DNA of 64,000 nt. It comes from an uncultured Flavobacteriaceae bacterium. GTDB taxonomy: Bacteria; Bacteroidota; Bacteroidia; Flavobacteriales; Flavobacteriaceae. The DNA lies in NCBI GenBank assembly GCA_947497145.1, contig CANMFQ010000002.1, positions 248,001 to 312,000 on the forward strand, given 5' to 3'. The notes beneath the pieces are model-generated. The model worked only from the letters and a program-made list of their open reading frames with translations, did not search any database and was not told the DNA's origin. Positions within the stretch are counted from its first letter, which is position 1, and each line of letters begins with the position of its first letter. Shown one piece after another: positions 43,680-52,244 of the stretch. The translations under genes were made by a program, and so were the position numbers.

Positions 43680-44642
43680 TTATTGCTTGGTTAACCTTCC
43701 GGTTACATCAGACCCAGGCCCACAACCGTTCGAGGTATCTTCTTCAAAATTGAATAACAATACGCTGTCGTCTGATGCGTCAAATGTTGCATTTGACAAT
43801 GTTTTTGGCGGACCAAAAAATATAGTGCCACCACAACCTAATCCACTATTTAGGTTATCGTTAATGATTACTTTACCACAAACTAAATCTAGTTCAAATT
43901 CTGCCGGGCCATTACCTATATTGAATTGAGGTAAATAAACCGCACTAAATTTTCTTTTCGTAGACGTACTACCAACCGATAAGGTTACCGTTTGTGATTC
44001 GCCCCAAGTAGCTCCATTAGGTCCATTATTTTCCGTGGTTAACACGTAAGTGCCTGTAAATAGAGTCTCATCGAGCAAACAAACAATAGTAGCACTATAT
44101 ACAAAAGGAGAATTGTATTCTGCTTCAGAAATAATGTTTGGATTTGTGTTGTTATTGCTAAACGATTGACCGTTAGTTAAATTTACTTTAAAACGATATT
44201 GAATAACATCAGTGCCATCTAAATCATTAGCTGTTAGATTCAGAAAGCTTAAGGCATCATTAGCTGGATCGCTATACATGAGAACAGGTTTGTTCGCTGA
44301 TGAAAATTCTGAAGCAGGTATAGTTTCATAAAGTGCTTCTGCAACACTTATGTCATTTCCACCTTCGGTTGTATTGTCTATAAAACTTAAATAGACTTCA
44401 ACATTTTGTAATAATTCTCCATTATTACCATCATTAGCTTCTAAGTTTACGTCGAAAGTAGCATTGGCTATATCAAAAAGATCAATTGGCGCATCGAGGC
44501 TAAGGGTTTTTAAATAAGCTCCAGCAGGTACATTAGCTAATCCCACATCATACGGAGGTGGATTTTTATCAGTTTCTTCACACGAAACCATAAGGAATAA
44601 TAGCCCTAGGGCTGCGTATAAAATATTATTTTTTATTTTCAT
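43680..44642 (-). CDS. Sus-associated outer-membrane lipoprotein (SusE/F-position)
   Basis: 320 residues, lipobox FLMVSC with lipidated Cys 21, then an acidic, proline-rich leader (ETDKNPPPYDVG). The middle domain (about 65-190) shares clear similarity with the lipoprotein at 55732: IDNTTEGGN, a PASEF motif, and LDGTDVIQYRFKVNLTNGQS. The C-terminal domain (about 195-320) with VLTTENNGPNGATWGESQTV and a Cys-containing core differs from that paralogue. It is the third gene behind SusC and SusD (7 bp gap), the place of SusE/SusF-like surface substrate-binding lipoproteins. The bound substrate is unknown. Confidence 0.8.
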   Translation of the reverse strand: MKIKNNILYAALGLLFLMVSCEETDKNPPPYDVGLANVPAGAYLKTLSLDAPIDLFDIANATFDVNLEANDGNNGELLQNVEVYLSFIDNTTEGGNDISVAEALYETIPASEFSSANKPVLMYSDPANDALSFLNLTANDLDGTDVIQYRFKVNLTNGQSFSNNNTNPNIISEAEYNSPFVYSATIVCLLDETLFTGTYVLTTENNGPNGATWGESQTVTLSVGSTSTKRKFSAVYLPQFNIGNGPAEFELDLVCGKVIINDNLNSGLGCGGTIFFGPPKTLSNATFDASDDSVLLFNFEEDTSNGCGPGSDVTGRLTKQ

Positions 44643-44649
44643 AGCGCTT

Positions 44650-46323
44650 TTAATTAAGGTTAAATGAATTGGTATCCCAGAATGTACGTACAGTTCTTGG
44701 TTTATCTACAGAACTTGCATTTGACTCTAGGAAACTGTTAGGATATAATAAAGTGTAATAGAAATCTCCTTGATTAGGATCTAGCATTGGTTGAAGATTG
44801 TTAGGAAAACCAGTTCTTCTGTAATTGTTGTATGCATCCAAGCCATTACCAAAAGAAGCAATATGCCATTCTTTCATTAAAATATTAAGTTTTCCGTTGT
44901 TATCAGCAGCATCATAAGCAGCCATAACATAATCAACGTAGTTTGTAATATCTTCATCAGTTGCATTACCTTCAACCTCTAAGAATGTGGTGACTTTTTC
45001 CATATGCTCTTCAATACCAGTTTTCAGTAAAGTTCGAGCATCTCCAGAAGTTCCAAGCGTTAGTGCTGCTTCTGCTTTCATGAAATTTACAAAAGAAGAA
45101 AGAATGATTGGTGTAATACCAGCACCTAATTCACCATCTACACCACTGTTTTGAACAGATCCGCCTTCGCCATTGTCATATTTTCCACCAGCAGGATATA
45201 GGCCTACTTGTGTTCTTTTAGTATTGTCTGGTGGTATACCAGATCCGTCGCCAAAATCTCTACCCCAATAACCTCTAGAACCATCAGCAGTACAAAATGG
45301 AATTTTTATGCTAGGCTCGTATATAGAGTTGAAACTATTGTAGTGCGCAGGTCGTGGTTGTGTTGCACAGTTTAGCGTAAATGCAGTTTCATCACTTGTA
45401 TCTAAATCTTGGCGATAAAAGTAGTAGCTTAATCTTGGATCATCAAACCCTTTTTCATTAGATAGCTGCCACATCATAAAATTTGCCATATAACGACCAC
45501 CACCACTTTCATAAGCGTTGTTGTAATCAGGGTGCCTAGTATTTGGGTTTGCTCTATTGTTGCCGTACTGAATAACAAAATCTTCTTCGGGGGTATCAAT
45601 TAAGTCGTTAGCTGAAATTAAAGAATTTATTCCTGCTACAACATCAACGTCAATGGCACTACCATTTAAACGAACCGTAAGTAAAGCTCTTAATTTTAAT
45701 GATTTAGCAGCGGTTACCCATTTTGCTGCTGAGGCAGCGTCAACAGAACCTCCGCCATAATATCCATCATTGGGTGGATAGTTAGATGGTTCTTGTTGCA
45801 TTAATGCAATACCTGCATCTAATTCAGCCAAAGCAGCAGTGTACACATCAGCTCCTGAATCTGCTGAAGGATTTAGGTTTTCATTCCCGAGTAGTGCTTC
45901 AGAGTAAGGTACATCTCCAAATAAATCAACCAAGGTCATATAAATATGTGCTTTCATTATTTTCGCAACTCCTTGGTGATATGTAAGTTGGTTTTCTTCA
46001 GCAATAGGTTCTAATGCTTTGATGTCATTTAAAACACCAACATATGCACTAGACCATAGCCCGTTGAAGCTAATAGGTGCGTACCCTGATTGATAAGTAG
46101 GGCCGCCAAAGTTAGCTTGTCGCATTAATGCTTCAGCCGGGTTGCTAGCAGACTCAATAAAACCTGCGTAGCTTAGTTGAATACTATTAAACAAGAAATT
46201 TGGGTCTAAATTGTCTTGAGTAATGTCGTTGGGGTTAGAGAGTAAGTCTAACTCTGTTGTTTCACAAGAAAAGAATCCTAGTAAAGCAACAAACAAAAGA
46301 TGTTTATATATATATTTTTTCAT
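44650..46323 (-). CDS. SusD/RagB-family nutrient-binding outer-membrane lipoprotein
   Basis: 557 residues, lipobox LLGFFSC (Cys 20). TPR-like helical SusD fold: the N-terminal part has NSIQLSYAGFIES, LWSSAYVGVLNDIKALE and MKAHIYMTLVDLFGDVPYSEALL, and the C-terminal part WHIASFGNGLDAYNNYRRTG. It belongs to the SusD-like_2 group. SusD forms the lid of the SusC barrel and hands substrate to it at the cell surface. It starts 10 bp after SusC and is followed after 7 bp by the lipoprotein gene. Length is typical. A paralogue lies at 56613. Confidence 0.93.
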   Translation of the reverse strand: MKKYIYKHLLFVALLGFFSCETTELDLLSNPNDITQDNLDPNFLFNSIQLSYAGFIESASNPAEALMRQANFGGPTYQSGYAPISFNGLWSSAYVGVLNDIKALEPIAEENQLTYHQGVAKIMKAHIYMTLVDLFGDVPYSEALLGNENLNPSADSGADVYTAALAELDAGIALMQQEPSNYPPNDGYYGGGSVDAASAAKWVTAAKSLKLRALLTVRLNGSAIDVDVVAGINSLISANDLIDTPEEDFVIQYGNNRANPNTRHPDYNNAYESGGGRYMANFMMWQLSNEKGFDDPRLSYYFYRQDLDTSDETAFTLNCATQPRPAHYNSFNSIYEPSIKIPFCTADGSRGYWGRDFGDGSGIPPDNTKRTQVGLYPAGGKYDNGEGGSVQNSGVDGELGAGITPIILSSFVNFMKAEAALTLGTSGDARTLLKTGIEEHMEKVTTFLEVEGNATDEDITNYVDYVMAAYDAADNNGKLNILMKEWHIASFGNGLDAYNNYRRTGFPNNLQPMLDPNQGDFYYTLLYPNSFLESNASSVDKPRTVRTFWDTNSFNLN

Positions 46324-46333
46324 TTTCAGTTAA

Positions 46334-49300
46334 TTAAAAAGTTAGATTCAAACTAAATCCGTAGTTTTTGGCAGTTGGTCCTGTTAAGAAATCAAACCCT
46401 TGACCATTACCAACACCTAAGCTAGATACTTCTGGGTCAAAGTTAAGACCATCAGGGAAATTAATTGCTTTAAACCAAAGGTTTTGCCCTATCAATGATA
46501 CAGACATTCTTCCAAAAGGAGTTTTTTCAATTAGTTTTTTAGGAAAATCATAAGAAATAGAAAGTTCTCTTAAACGTATTGATGTAGCGTCATAGATGCC
46601 TTGCTCTCTTATAAAAAAGCCGCTATTTCTAAAACCAACATCAGTAGATGCTATTTGTACAGTATTTACAGAGCCATCTGCTTGAACGCCGTCAAGAACA
46701 TAAGTTCGACTACGGTCGCCACCTGTAGATTTAGCAAGACCACGAGATACTAAAGCTGCCGCTGTGGTTGAAAACATATCACCTCCGTATACATATTCAA
46801 CTTGTGCACGTAAGCCAAAGCCTTTATATGAAAAATTAGTAATACCAGTCATTCTCCAGTCTGCATTTGGATCACCAATGATTGATAAATTTGGATCTGC
46901 GAGGTAATTTCCATTTGCTTGCACAATTTTATTGCCATTAGCGTCTCGTGCAATAGAAGAACCTTGAATAACACCGTAGGCTTGACCTGGTATTGCAAAG
47001 TTGCCAAAATCGCTAAAACCGGCTATTACTTCTTGTTCACTTTGACCACCTAAGCTCTCTACAATGTTTTCATTAATACTGTAAGAGCCTGTTAATTCCC
47101 AAGTGAAACCATCGGCTTCTTTTGGTTTAATAATGGTTGCGTTAAAACCTACCTCAATACCCTTATTGCTTACCTCAGCTAAGTTGTCTGAAGTAACCGT
47201 ATAACCAGTAGAAGGATCTAAGAACCTGTTGTTTAGTATTAAATCTTTAGATATTTTATTATATAAAGAGACATCTAAACCCAATCTGTTTTGAAATAAT
47301 TGTGCTTCCAAACCAACTTCATATTCTTCTATGAGTTCTGGTTTAAGATTTGCATTACCCAAACGACCTGAAATATTCAAGGTGTTAATTACTGCTCCTG
47401 TATTTGGGTCTAATGAAACATTTGTACCACTGCCTAAACCAATAACAGTCGAGTAAGGATCAGGGAATCCTGCTGAGGAACCATATCCAATACGTAATTT
47501 CATGAAGTTTAGAACATTACTGTCTTTTAATGCTTCAAAAGCACTTGTTGGTATAAATGAAATACTTGCCGATGGATAGAAAATTGAGTTGTTAGGACTT
47601 GGTAAAGATGAGTACCAGTCATTTCTAGCTTGTAGGTTTACATAAAGGCTACTCTTGTATCCCAAGGTAACAGAACCTAATGCACCAAATATGTTTTCTT
47701 CCCTTCTTGAGTCACCTGCATTGTTGGTCTCAAAATTTTGGTGTGTAAAAATACCATAAATAAATTGTTGAGTACTGACAGCGCTCGTGAAGTCTCTAGT
47801 CTCTCTACGTGAAGTAAAGCCTATTGTTCCGTTTAGGTTGAACGCCTCTTCTGCACCAAAATTTTTGTCGAAGTTGTAGCTGAATAAATGATCCCAAATT
47901 GAATTTAGTCTCGTAGTTGTTGCTAAAATACCATCAGGTATTTGCGAGCCACCTTTGTTTACAGAAAAACGCTGTTGCTGCGTATATTCATCTAAGGTAA
48001 CTCTATAGGAAAGGTTAGACCAGTCATTTAGTTCATAATTAGTGCTCATATTACCAAAAAAGCGTCGTACTTTTTCGTTGTCATTGGCGTTTTTAAGCGT
48101 CCAACGAGGGTTTTGGATATCATTACCACCTCTGTAATAAACACTTTCTTTAGTCACGGGGTCTTCAAATGGAAGATTATTTAAATCAATACTTCTAGGG
48201 GTATACAACACGTTTGCAAAAAGTGAAGCTGCACCTGCAGAAGGGTTAGATCCAAAACCAGCCGCAGTTGGTGGTTTGTCAGAGTCTGTTCGTACGTAAT
48301 TAAATGAGGTGTTTACTGTGAATTTATTACCCAATTTTGCAGTACCACCAGCACTGAAGTTAATACGATTGTAGCGATTGTTTGGTGTAAAACCTGTTTG
48401 CGCAGTTTTACCAAAACCTACACTGAAAGAAGATCTTTCGGAAGATTGTGAAGCATTAACCGAAGTGATAATTGAAGAACCAGTATTAAAGAACTCTTCA
48501 ACACTATTGTATGGTTTGTATGCATAACGTTTGCCAATAAATTCTGGAAATGCATTATTTAAAGACGCTCTGTCATAGGGGTGGGGTACGGTTCCATCCT
48601 CTGCGATGCCGCCTTCACCTCTTGCATTAAAACTAGGTCCCCAGTTACTAAAAGCAGGAGAGTAAGTCTCATAAAAACCACCACCATATTCATTTTGATA
48701 TTCTGGTAAACTAGCTATTTTAGTAGCGAAAACCTGTTGGTTAAAGGTAGTTGTAAGTTTTGAGTTTTCTTTACTTCCTGTTTGGCTACTACCTGTTTTT
48801 GTAGTAATTAAAACAACACCGTTACGACCAGCTTGACCATAAAGGGTAGTTGCACTTAAACCTTTTAATACACTAACTTCTTTAATGTTGTTAGGATCAA
48901 TATCTAAAAAACGACTACTTGCTGATGATCCACCTTGTGTAAATCCTCTATCACTATTCGTGTCTGTATTGAAAGGTATACCATCAACAATGAATAATGG
49001 TTGGTTACTACCATTAATAGAAGAATACCCTCTAATGATGATATTGGTTCCAGAACCTGCTAAACCACTTGTTTGAGTGATGTTAACACCTGGAGCTTTT
49101 CCTGTAAGTGTACGTGCTATGTCTGTTTGTCCAGAATTTGAAATTTCATCTGAGCTGATCGTAGCAACAGCATAACCAAGCGCTTTTTTCTCTCGCTTAA
49201 TACCTTGTGCTGTGATTACCACTTCTTCCAAAGCTTGTGCACTTTCTTCCATTTGTACGTTCAAGATGGTACTAGCACCAACGGCCTTGGTTACATCTTT

Positions 49301-49534
49301 TTGACCTATGTAGGTGAAAAGTAACATTTGACCTTCTGCTGCTTTGATAACGTAATTTCCATCAAAGTCAGTTTGCGTTCCATTTGTAGTACCTTTTACG
49401 ACAATGTTAACACCGGGAAGCGGTATACCTTCTTGGTCTGTTACCGTTCCGGTAATCGTTTTGTCTTGCGCAAAGGATAAATGCACAACAAACGCCAGTA
49501 ACAGCGTTAAGATTCCATTTAGTTTTGTTCTCAT
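46334..49534 (-). CDS. SusC/RagA-family TonB-linked outer-membrane transporter
   Basis: 1066 residues. Signal peptide about 1-22 (MRTKLNGILTLLLAFVVHLS), then a carboxypeptidase-regulatory-like domain (about 25-105, PLPGVNIVVKGTTNG), the TonB box/plug region (about 108-230; RGYSSINGSNQPLFIVDGIP), and a long beta-barrel ending in a hydrophobic strand (YGFSLNLTF). VLKGLSATTLYGQAGRNGVV is the characteristic plug phrase. It imports large nutrients across the outer membrane using the TonB/ExbBD energy system. It is the first gene of a SusC-SusD-lipoprotein operon. The signal peptide is identical to that of the paralogue at 58315. No regulator is adjacent. Confidence 0.95.
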   Translation of the reverse strand: MRTKLNGILTLLLAFVVHLSFAQDKTITGTVTDQEGIPLPGVNIVVKGTTNGTQTDFDGNYVIKAAEGQMLLFTYIGQKDVTKAVGASTILNVQMEESAQALEEVVITAQGIKREKKALGYAVATISSDEISNSGQTDIARTLTGKAPGVNITQTSGLAGSGTNIIIRGYSSINGSNQPLFIVDGIPFNTDTNSDRGFTQGGSSASSRFLDIDPNNIKEVSVLKGLSATTLYGQAGRNGVVLITTKTGSSQTGSKENSKLTTTFNQQVFATKIASLPEYQNEYGGGFYETYSPAFSNWGPSFNARGEGGIAEDGTVPHPYDRASLNNAFPEFIGKRYAYKPYNSVEEFFNTGSSIITSVNASQSSERSSFSVGFGKTAQTGFTPNNRYNRINFSAGGTAKLGNKFTVNTSFNYVRTDSDKPPTAAGFGSNPSAGAASLFANVLYTPRSIDLNNLPFEDPVTKESVYYRGGNDIQNPRWTLKNANDNEKVRRFFGNMSTNYELNDWSNLSYRVTLDEYTQQQRFSVNKGGSQIPDGILATTTRLNSIWDHLFSYNFDKNFGAEEAFNLNGTIGFTSRRETRDFTSAVSTQQFIYGIFTHQNFETNNAGDSRREENIFGALGSVTLGYKSSLYVNLQARNDWYSSLPSPNNSIFYPSASISFIPTSAFEALKDSNVLNFMKLRIGYGSSAGFPDPYSTVIGLGSGTNVSLDPNTGAVINTLNISGRLGNANLKPELIEEYEVGLEAQLFQNRLGLDVSLYNKISKDLILNNRFLDPSTGYTVTSDNLAEVSNKGIEVGFNATIIKPKEADGFTWELTGSYSINENIVESLGGQSEQEVIAGFSDFGNFAIPGQAYGVIQGSSIARDANGNKIVQANGNYLADPNLSIIGDPNADWRMTGITNFSYKGFGLRAQVEYVYGGDMFSTTAAALVSRGLAKSTGGDRSRTYVLDGVQADGSVNTVQIASTDVGFRNSGFFIREQGIYDATSIRLRELSISYDFPKKLIEKTPFGRMSVSLIGQNLWFKAINFPDGLNFDPEVSSLGVGNGQGFDFLTGPTAKNYGFSLNLTF

Positions 49535-49592
49535 TTTTGAATTATTTGAATTAGCTGAGGGTAAAAATCACAAATTCATGTTAATAAACCAA
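49535..49592 (-). promoter_or_regulatory. Conserved leader/promoter-proximal element of susC gene 1
   Basis: Read on the minus strand it carries TTGG, then TTATTAACATGAA, GATTTTT and AGCTAATTCAAATAATT just before the ATG. The same blocks in the same order precede the second susC gene. Sharing of non-coding blocks between paralogues implies a common regulatory site or leader RNA, or recent duplication. Confidence 0.5.
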
Positions 49593-49828
49593 ACTAATTT
49601 TAATAAATATTTAAATATTTCTTGTTTTATTTTTAACAAATGGTATTTATTCGTACAATTTTCTAACGATTTTGTTTTTTTGAATAAAGTTTTTTAACGT
49701 AAAGCCATTATAGAATAGTATTTTTAAGAGATTTATGTTGCAATGGAGAAATGATAATTTGTTGTGAAATTTTAAATAATCGTTTTATACGATTGTCTTT
49801 TCAGGTGAAATGGTTTTTTCTTACAATT

Positions 49829-49872
49829 AAAAAACTTCACTCGTTTGGCTTGTCATACGTGTGAGGTTTTTT
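49829..49872 (-). terminator. Intrinsic terminator after the arylsulfotransferase-like gene
   Basis: 12-bp stem with one mismatch (49829-49840 with 49861-49872), 20-nt loop, bounded by six A and six T residues, so it could work in both directions. It lies about 150 bp beyond the arylsulfotransferase stop codon and upstream of the SusC operon. Confidence 0.7.
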
Positions 49873-50020
49873 AAACATTAAAGTAGTAATGTTTGTATTT
49901 GTTTTACTGCTAGGTTCGTTGAGATTGACAGTCGTTTTATTTGGGTAGTTGAATACAATTATAGGGCTTCAAGATGTGGTTATAGCCTGTTGTGATCGAG
50001 ATGTGTTGTTTGTGAACGGA

Positions 50021-51355
50021 CTAAATACCTAGTGATCTAATTGCGGGGGCATCTTTTTTATAATTATAACCTCTCCAAAAAAAACCTTCTCCTTTAAAAC
50101 GCCATACAACTTCGCCTTTGAGGGTTACTTCCCAAAAACCAGAATCACCTTCAGTAATTAATCGATTGCCATTAGGAAGCTGTACTACACCAGATACTTT
50201 AGGAGAGAAAAGTTCTTCGTGGGTAAAACTCCATAGTATTGTCGGTTCATTATTGGAGGCTGTGTGCAATGTTAAAGGATCGGGAATTGAAATTTCATAT
50301 GCTGTTGATTGATTGGTTGTGAAACCATTTGAAAATATAAGCATTTTCCCTTCATTTGCGCCTGTTAAAAGGTTAGGGTAGTGGTTATGGTCAAAAATTT
50401 GATTTCCTTGGTTGTTTTGGTAAGCGTTTGGGTTGCCAAATCTATATATCAAATCACCACCCTTATTGTAGTTACCTCCCCTATTTGAAGCGGCTTCGTC
50501 TGTAGTGGTGCTATGGTCAATAACCCAAACCTCACTAAAAAAATTTACACTAAGATAAATAAGATCATGTTTTTTGTCGTACGAAATACCATTGGCATGC
50601 ATAATATCTCCATCTTCATTTTGAACATAGTTTAGATTTATTAATTGAGGGTTTTCTGCTATAGTGCCATAATTGGATTTGGTTGGGTCGTGGTCTTGAA
50701 TCAAATGATCCCATGAGTGCCATTCCCACACAATTTCGTTGTTGGTTGGGTTAATTTCTAATAGTCCATCTGGGAACAGGTCAATTTCCATTGAAGCTCC
50801 TGCTTCTATAGCAATTGCAGTTGGTTTTCGTTCCCAAATTTGAATTAAGATATTGCCATTAGGAAGTAATTCTGCATCATGATGAGAAATATAATCTTCA
50901 CTGGAATACTCGAAGTTCCAATCAGAATTTCCATTACGGTCTAGTATTTCAACGACTCCTGCTTGACCTCCAAATTTAATTTTTGGATCGTCTGATTCGG
51001 TCATAATTAATAGTTTTCCATTTGAAAGAAGAAACGCATCGTTCCCTAAATTTTTTCCTGATAAATTCCATTCAAATAGTATTTCTGCTTTTTTATTCAT
51101 CAAATAGACTCTATTTGCTTTCGCATCGTTAACTAGAATATAGCCGTTATCAATTAACGATCCGTTGAAATATTCAGCGATTCCAAGAGGTGTTTCTAAG
51201 CTTGTAACAGGGTTGGCTAAGTCGTTAACTATCGTTTCAGAGTCTGTATTGTCCGTGTTTTCCTGTTCAGGTAAGGTATCGATTGTGTTATTTTCAGAGC
51301 AAGAGATAATTACGCATAGGGTGAAAGCAAGAAGAATATTGAATGATTTAAGCAT
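50021..51355 (-). CDS. Arylsulfotransferase (ASST)-family lipoprotein
   Basis: 444 residues with lipobox VIISC (Cys 19). The body is a beta-propeller of repeats such as LLSNGKLLIMTESDDP, HHDAELLPNGNILIQIW and VVQLPNGNRLITEGDSGF. The His-containing phrases SHHDAELLPNG and IMHANGISYDKKHDLIYLSV match the ASST family, whose bacterial members transfer sulfate between phenolic compounds in the periplasm using a catalytic His. Which His is catalytic cannot be fixed here. FWEVTLKGEVVWRFKG closes the propeller. It lies last in a probable VCBS-protein/251-residue-protein/ASST operon. An orphan propeller of other function remains possible. Confidence 0.82.
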   Translation of the reverse strand: MLKSFNILLAFTLCVIISCSENNTIDTLPEQENTDNTDSETIVNDLANPVTSLETPLGIAEYFNGSLIDNGYILVNDAKANRVYLMNKKAEILFEWNLSGKNLGNDAFLLSNGKLLIMTESDDPKIKFGGQAGVVEILDRNGNSDWNFEYSSEDYISHHDAELLPNGNILIQIWERKPTAIAIEAGASMEIDLFPDGLLEINPTNNEIVWEWHSWDHLIQDHDPTKSNYGTIAENPQLINLNYVQNEDGDIMHANGISYDKKHDLIYLSVNFFSEVWVIDHSTTTDEAASNRGGNYNKGGDLIYRFGNPNAYQNNQGNQIFDHNHYPNLLTGANEGKMLIFSNGFTTNQSTAYEISIPDPLTLHTASNNEPTILWSFTHEELFSPKVSGVVQLPNGNRLITEGDSGFWEVTLKGEVVWRFKGEGFFWRGYNYKKDAPAIRSLGI

Positions 51356-51429
51356 GATATTTTGAATTAACGAGACTAATTCTTGCCGTTGTTAAATGAG
51401 TGGTTTATGATAATACTGTTAGAATATAC

Positions 51430-52185
51430 TTATAAGGTGTTTAAATATTTAATTGCTTTTATTAAGTCTCTCTCATTTTTTACATTTAATTTATGTTCTT
51501 TCAAGTATATTTTCATCTTTTCTTTGGCACCGGTATCAAGAAGTTTGAGAAATTTTGAATTTTTAGCAATAATTTCATCTATTCGGTTCACACCTTTCTT
51601 TTGAAAGTAATATTCGGTAAATTTTGAAAATCGAGCAGGAACAGCAGAGACGAACGAATTTTGCGCTGGCGATCCCTCGGTAAATTTAACGGTTATTCTT
51701 TTATATAAATCGTAGGTTGTTCCATCTATCAATTGGGTGAGATAGCCATTGGTGGTTCGCTTTTTTGCTGTTATAAAGGTTTTAAAACTCATCTTTTTTC
51801 CGTCAACGGTAATATGAATGTTTTTGTCATTCATTAGTGCTTGATGCTCTTCTTCTAATAACGGTGTTTTTTTAATTTCAATTTCTTCATTTAGCGCATT
51901 GTACCTGTAAAAAATTGTTCCTATTTTTTCGCCATCATAATGTAAAGTGGCTGGTTTAAATGTATTGTAGGTATATGGCGAGCCTTGAGCGTTAGTAATT
52001 TCTTTTTTTTGTCGTTTTGCTTCTGAATCTTTTATTGTACCTAAAAATTGAGATATGGCTTGTTTTGCTTTGGCATTAGCTTGATTACCAGTAGGAGTTG
52101 CTGCTGGTGTTCCGCCACCAGCATATTGACTCCAAGCAAAGGTTGAGAGGAGTACAGTAAAACTTAGAAGGATTAAATTTTTCAT
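51430..52185 (-). CDS. Secreted protein of unknown function
   Basis: 251 residues with a Sec signal (MKNLILLSFTVLLSTFAWSQ). After it comes a short Gly/Ala/Pro/Thr-rich stretch (YAGGGTPAATPTGNQAN), then an alpha/beta domain (GEKIGTIFYRYNALNEEIEI, KKMSFKTFITAKKRTTNGYL), and a Lys-rich helical C-terminus (about 195-251). The pattern FYRYNALNEEIEI resembles the small periplasmic proteins of Bacteroidota that report on or bind cell-surface material, but no family is certain. It sits between the VCBS protein (59 bp) and the ASST-like gene (74 bp), same strand. Confidence 0.7.
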   Translation of the reverse strand: MKNLILLSFTVLLSTFAWSQYAGGGTPAATPTGNQANAKAKQAISQFLGTIKDSEAKRQKKEITNAQGSPYTYNTFKPATLHYDGEKIGTIFYRYNALNEEIEIKKTPLLEEEHQALMNDKNIHITVDGKKMSFKTFITAKKRTTNGYLTQLIDGTTYDLYKRITVKFTEGSPAQNSFVSAVPARFSKFTEYYFQKKGVNRIDEIIAKNSKFLKLLDTGAKEKMKIYLKEHKLNVKNERDLIKAIKYLNTL

Positions 52186-52244
52186 ATTTTCATATTTTTA
52201 TGATTACAGTGCCAGCAATTTACAAAAAATGGTGAGATATTACG

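Larger units (their letters stand above)
49535..50020. other. Upstream region of the first Sus operon (486 bp)
   Basis: Between susC-like gene 1 and the arylsulfotransferase-like gene. It contains the conserved susC leader (49535-49592), shared with the second susC gene, and the terminator at 49829-49872. The remaining DNA is AT-rich and shows no gene. The -33/-7 promoter consensus was not found by eye. Confidence 0.5.
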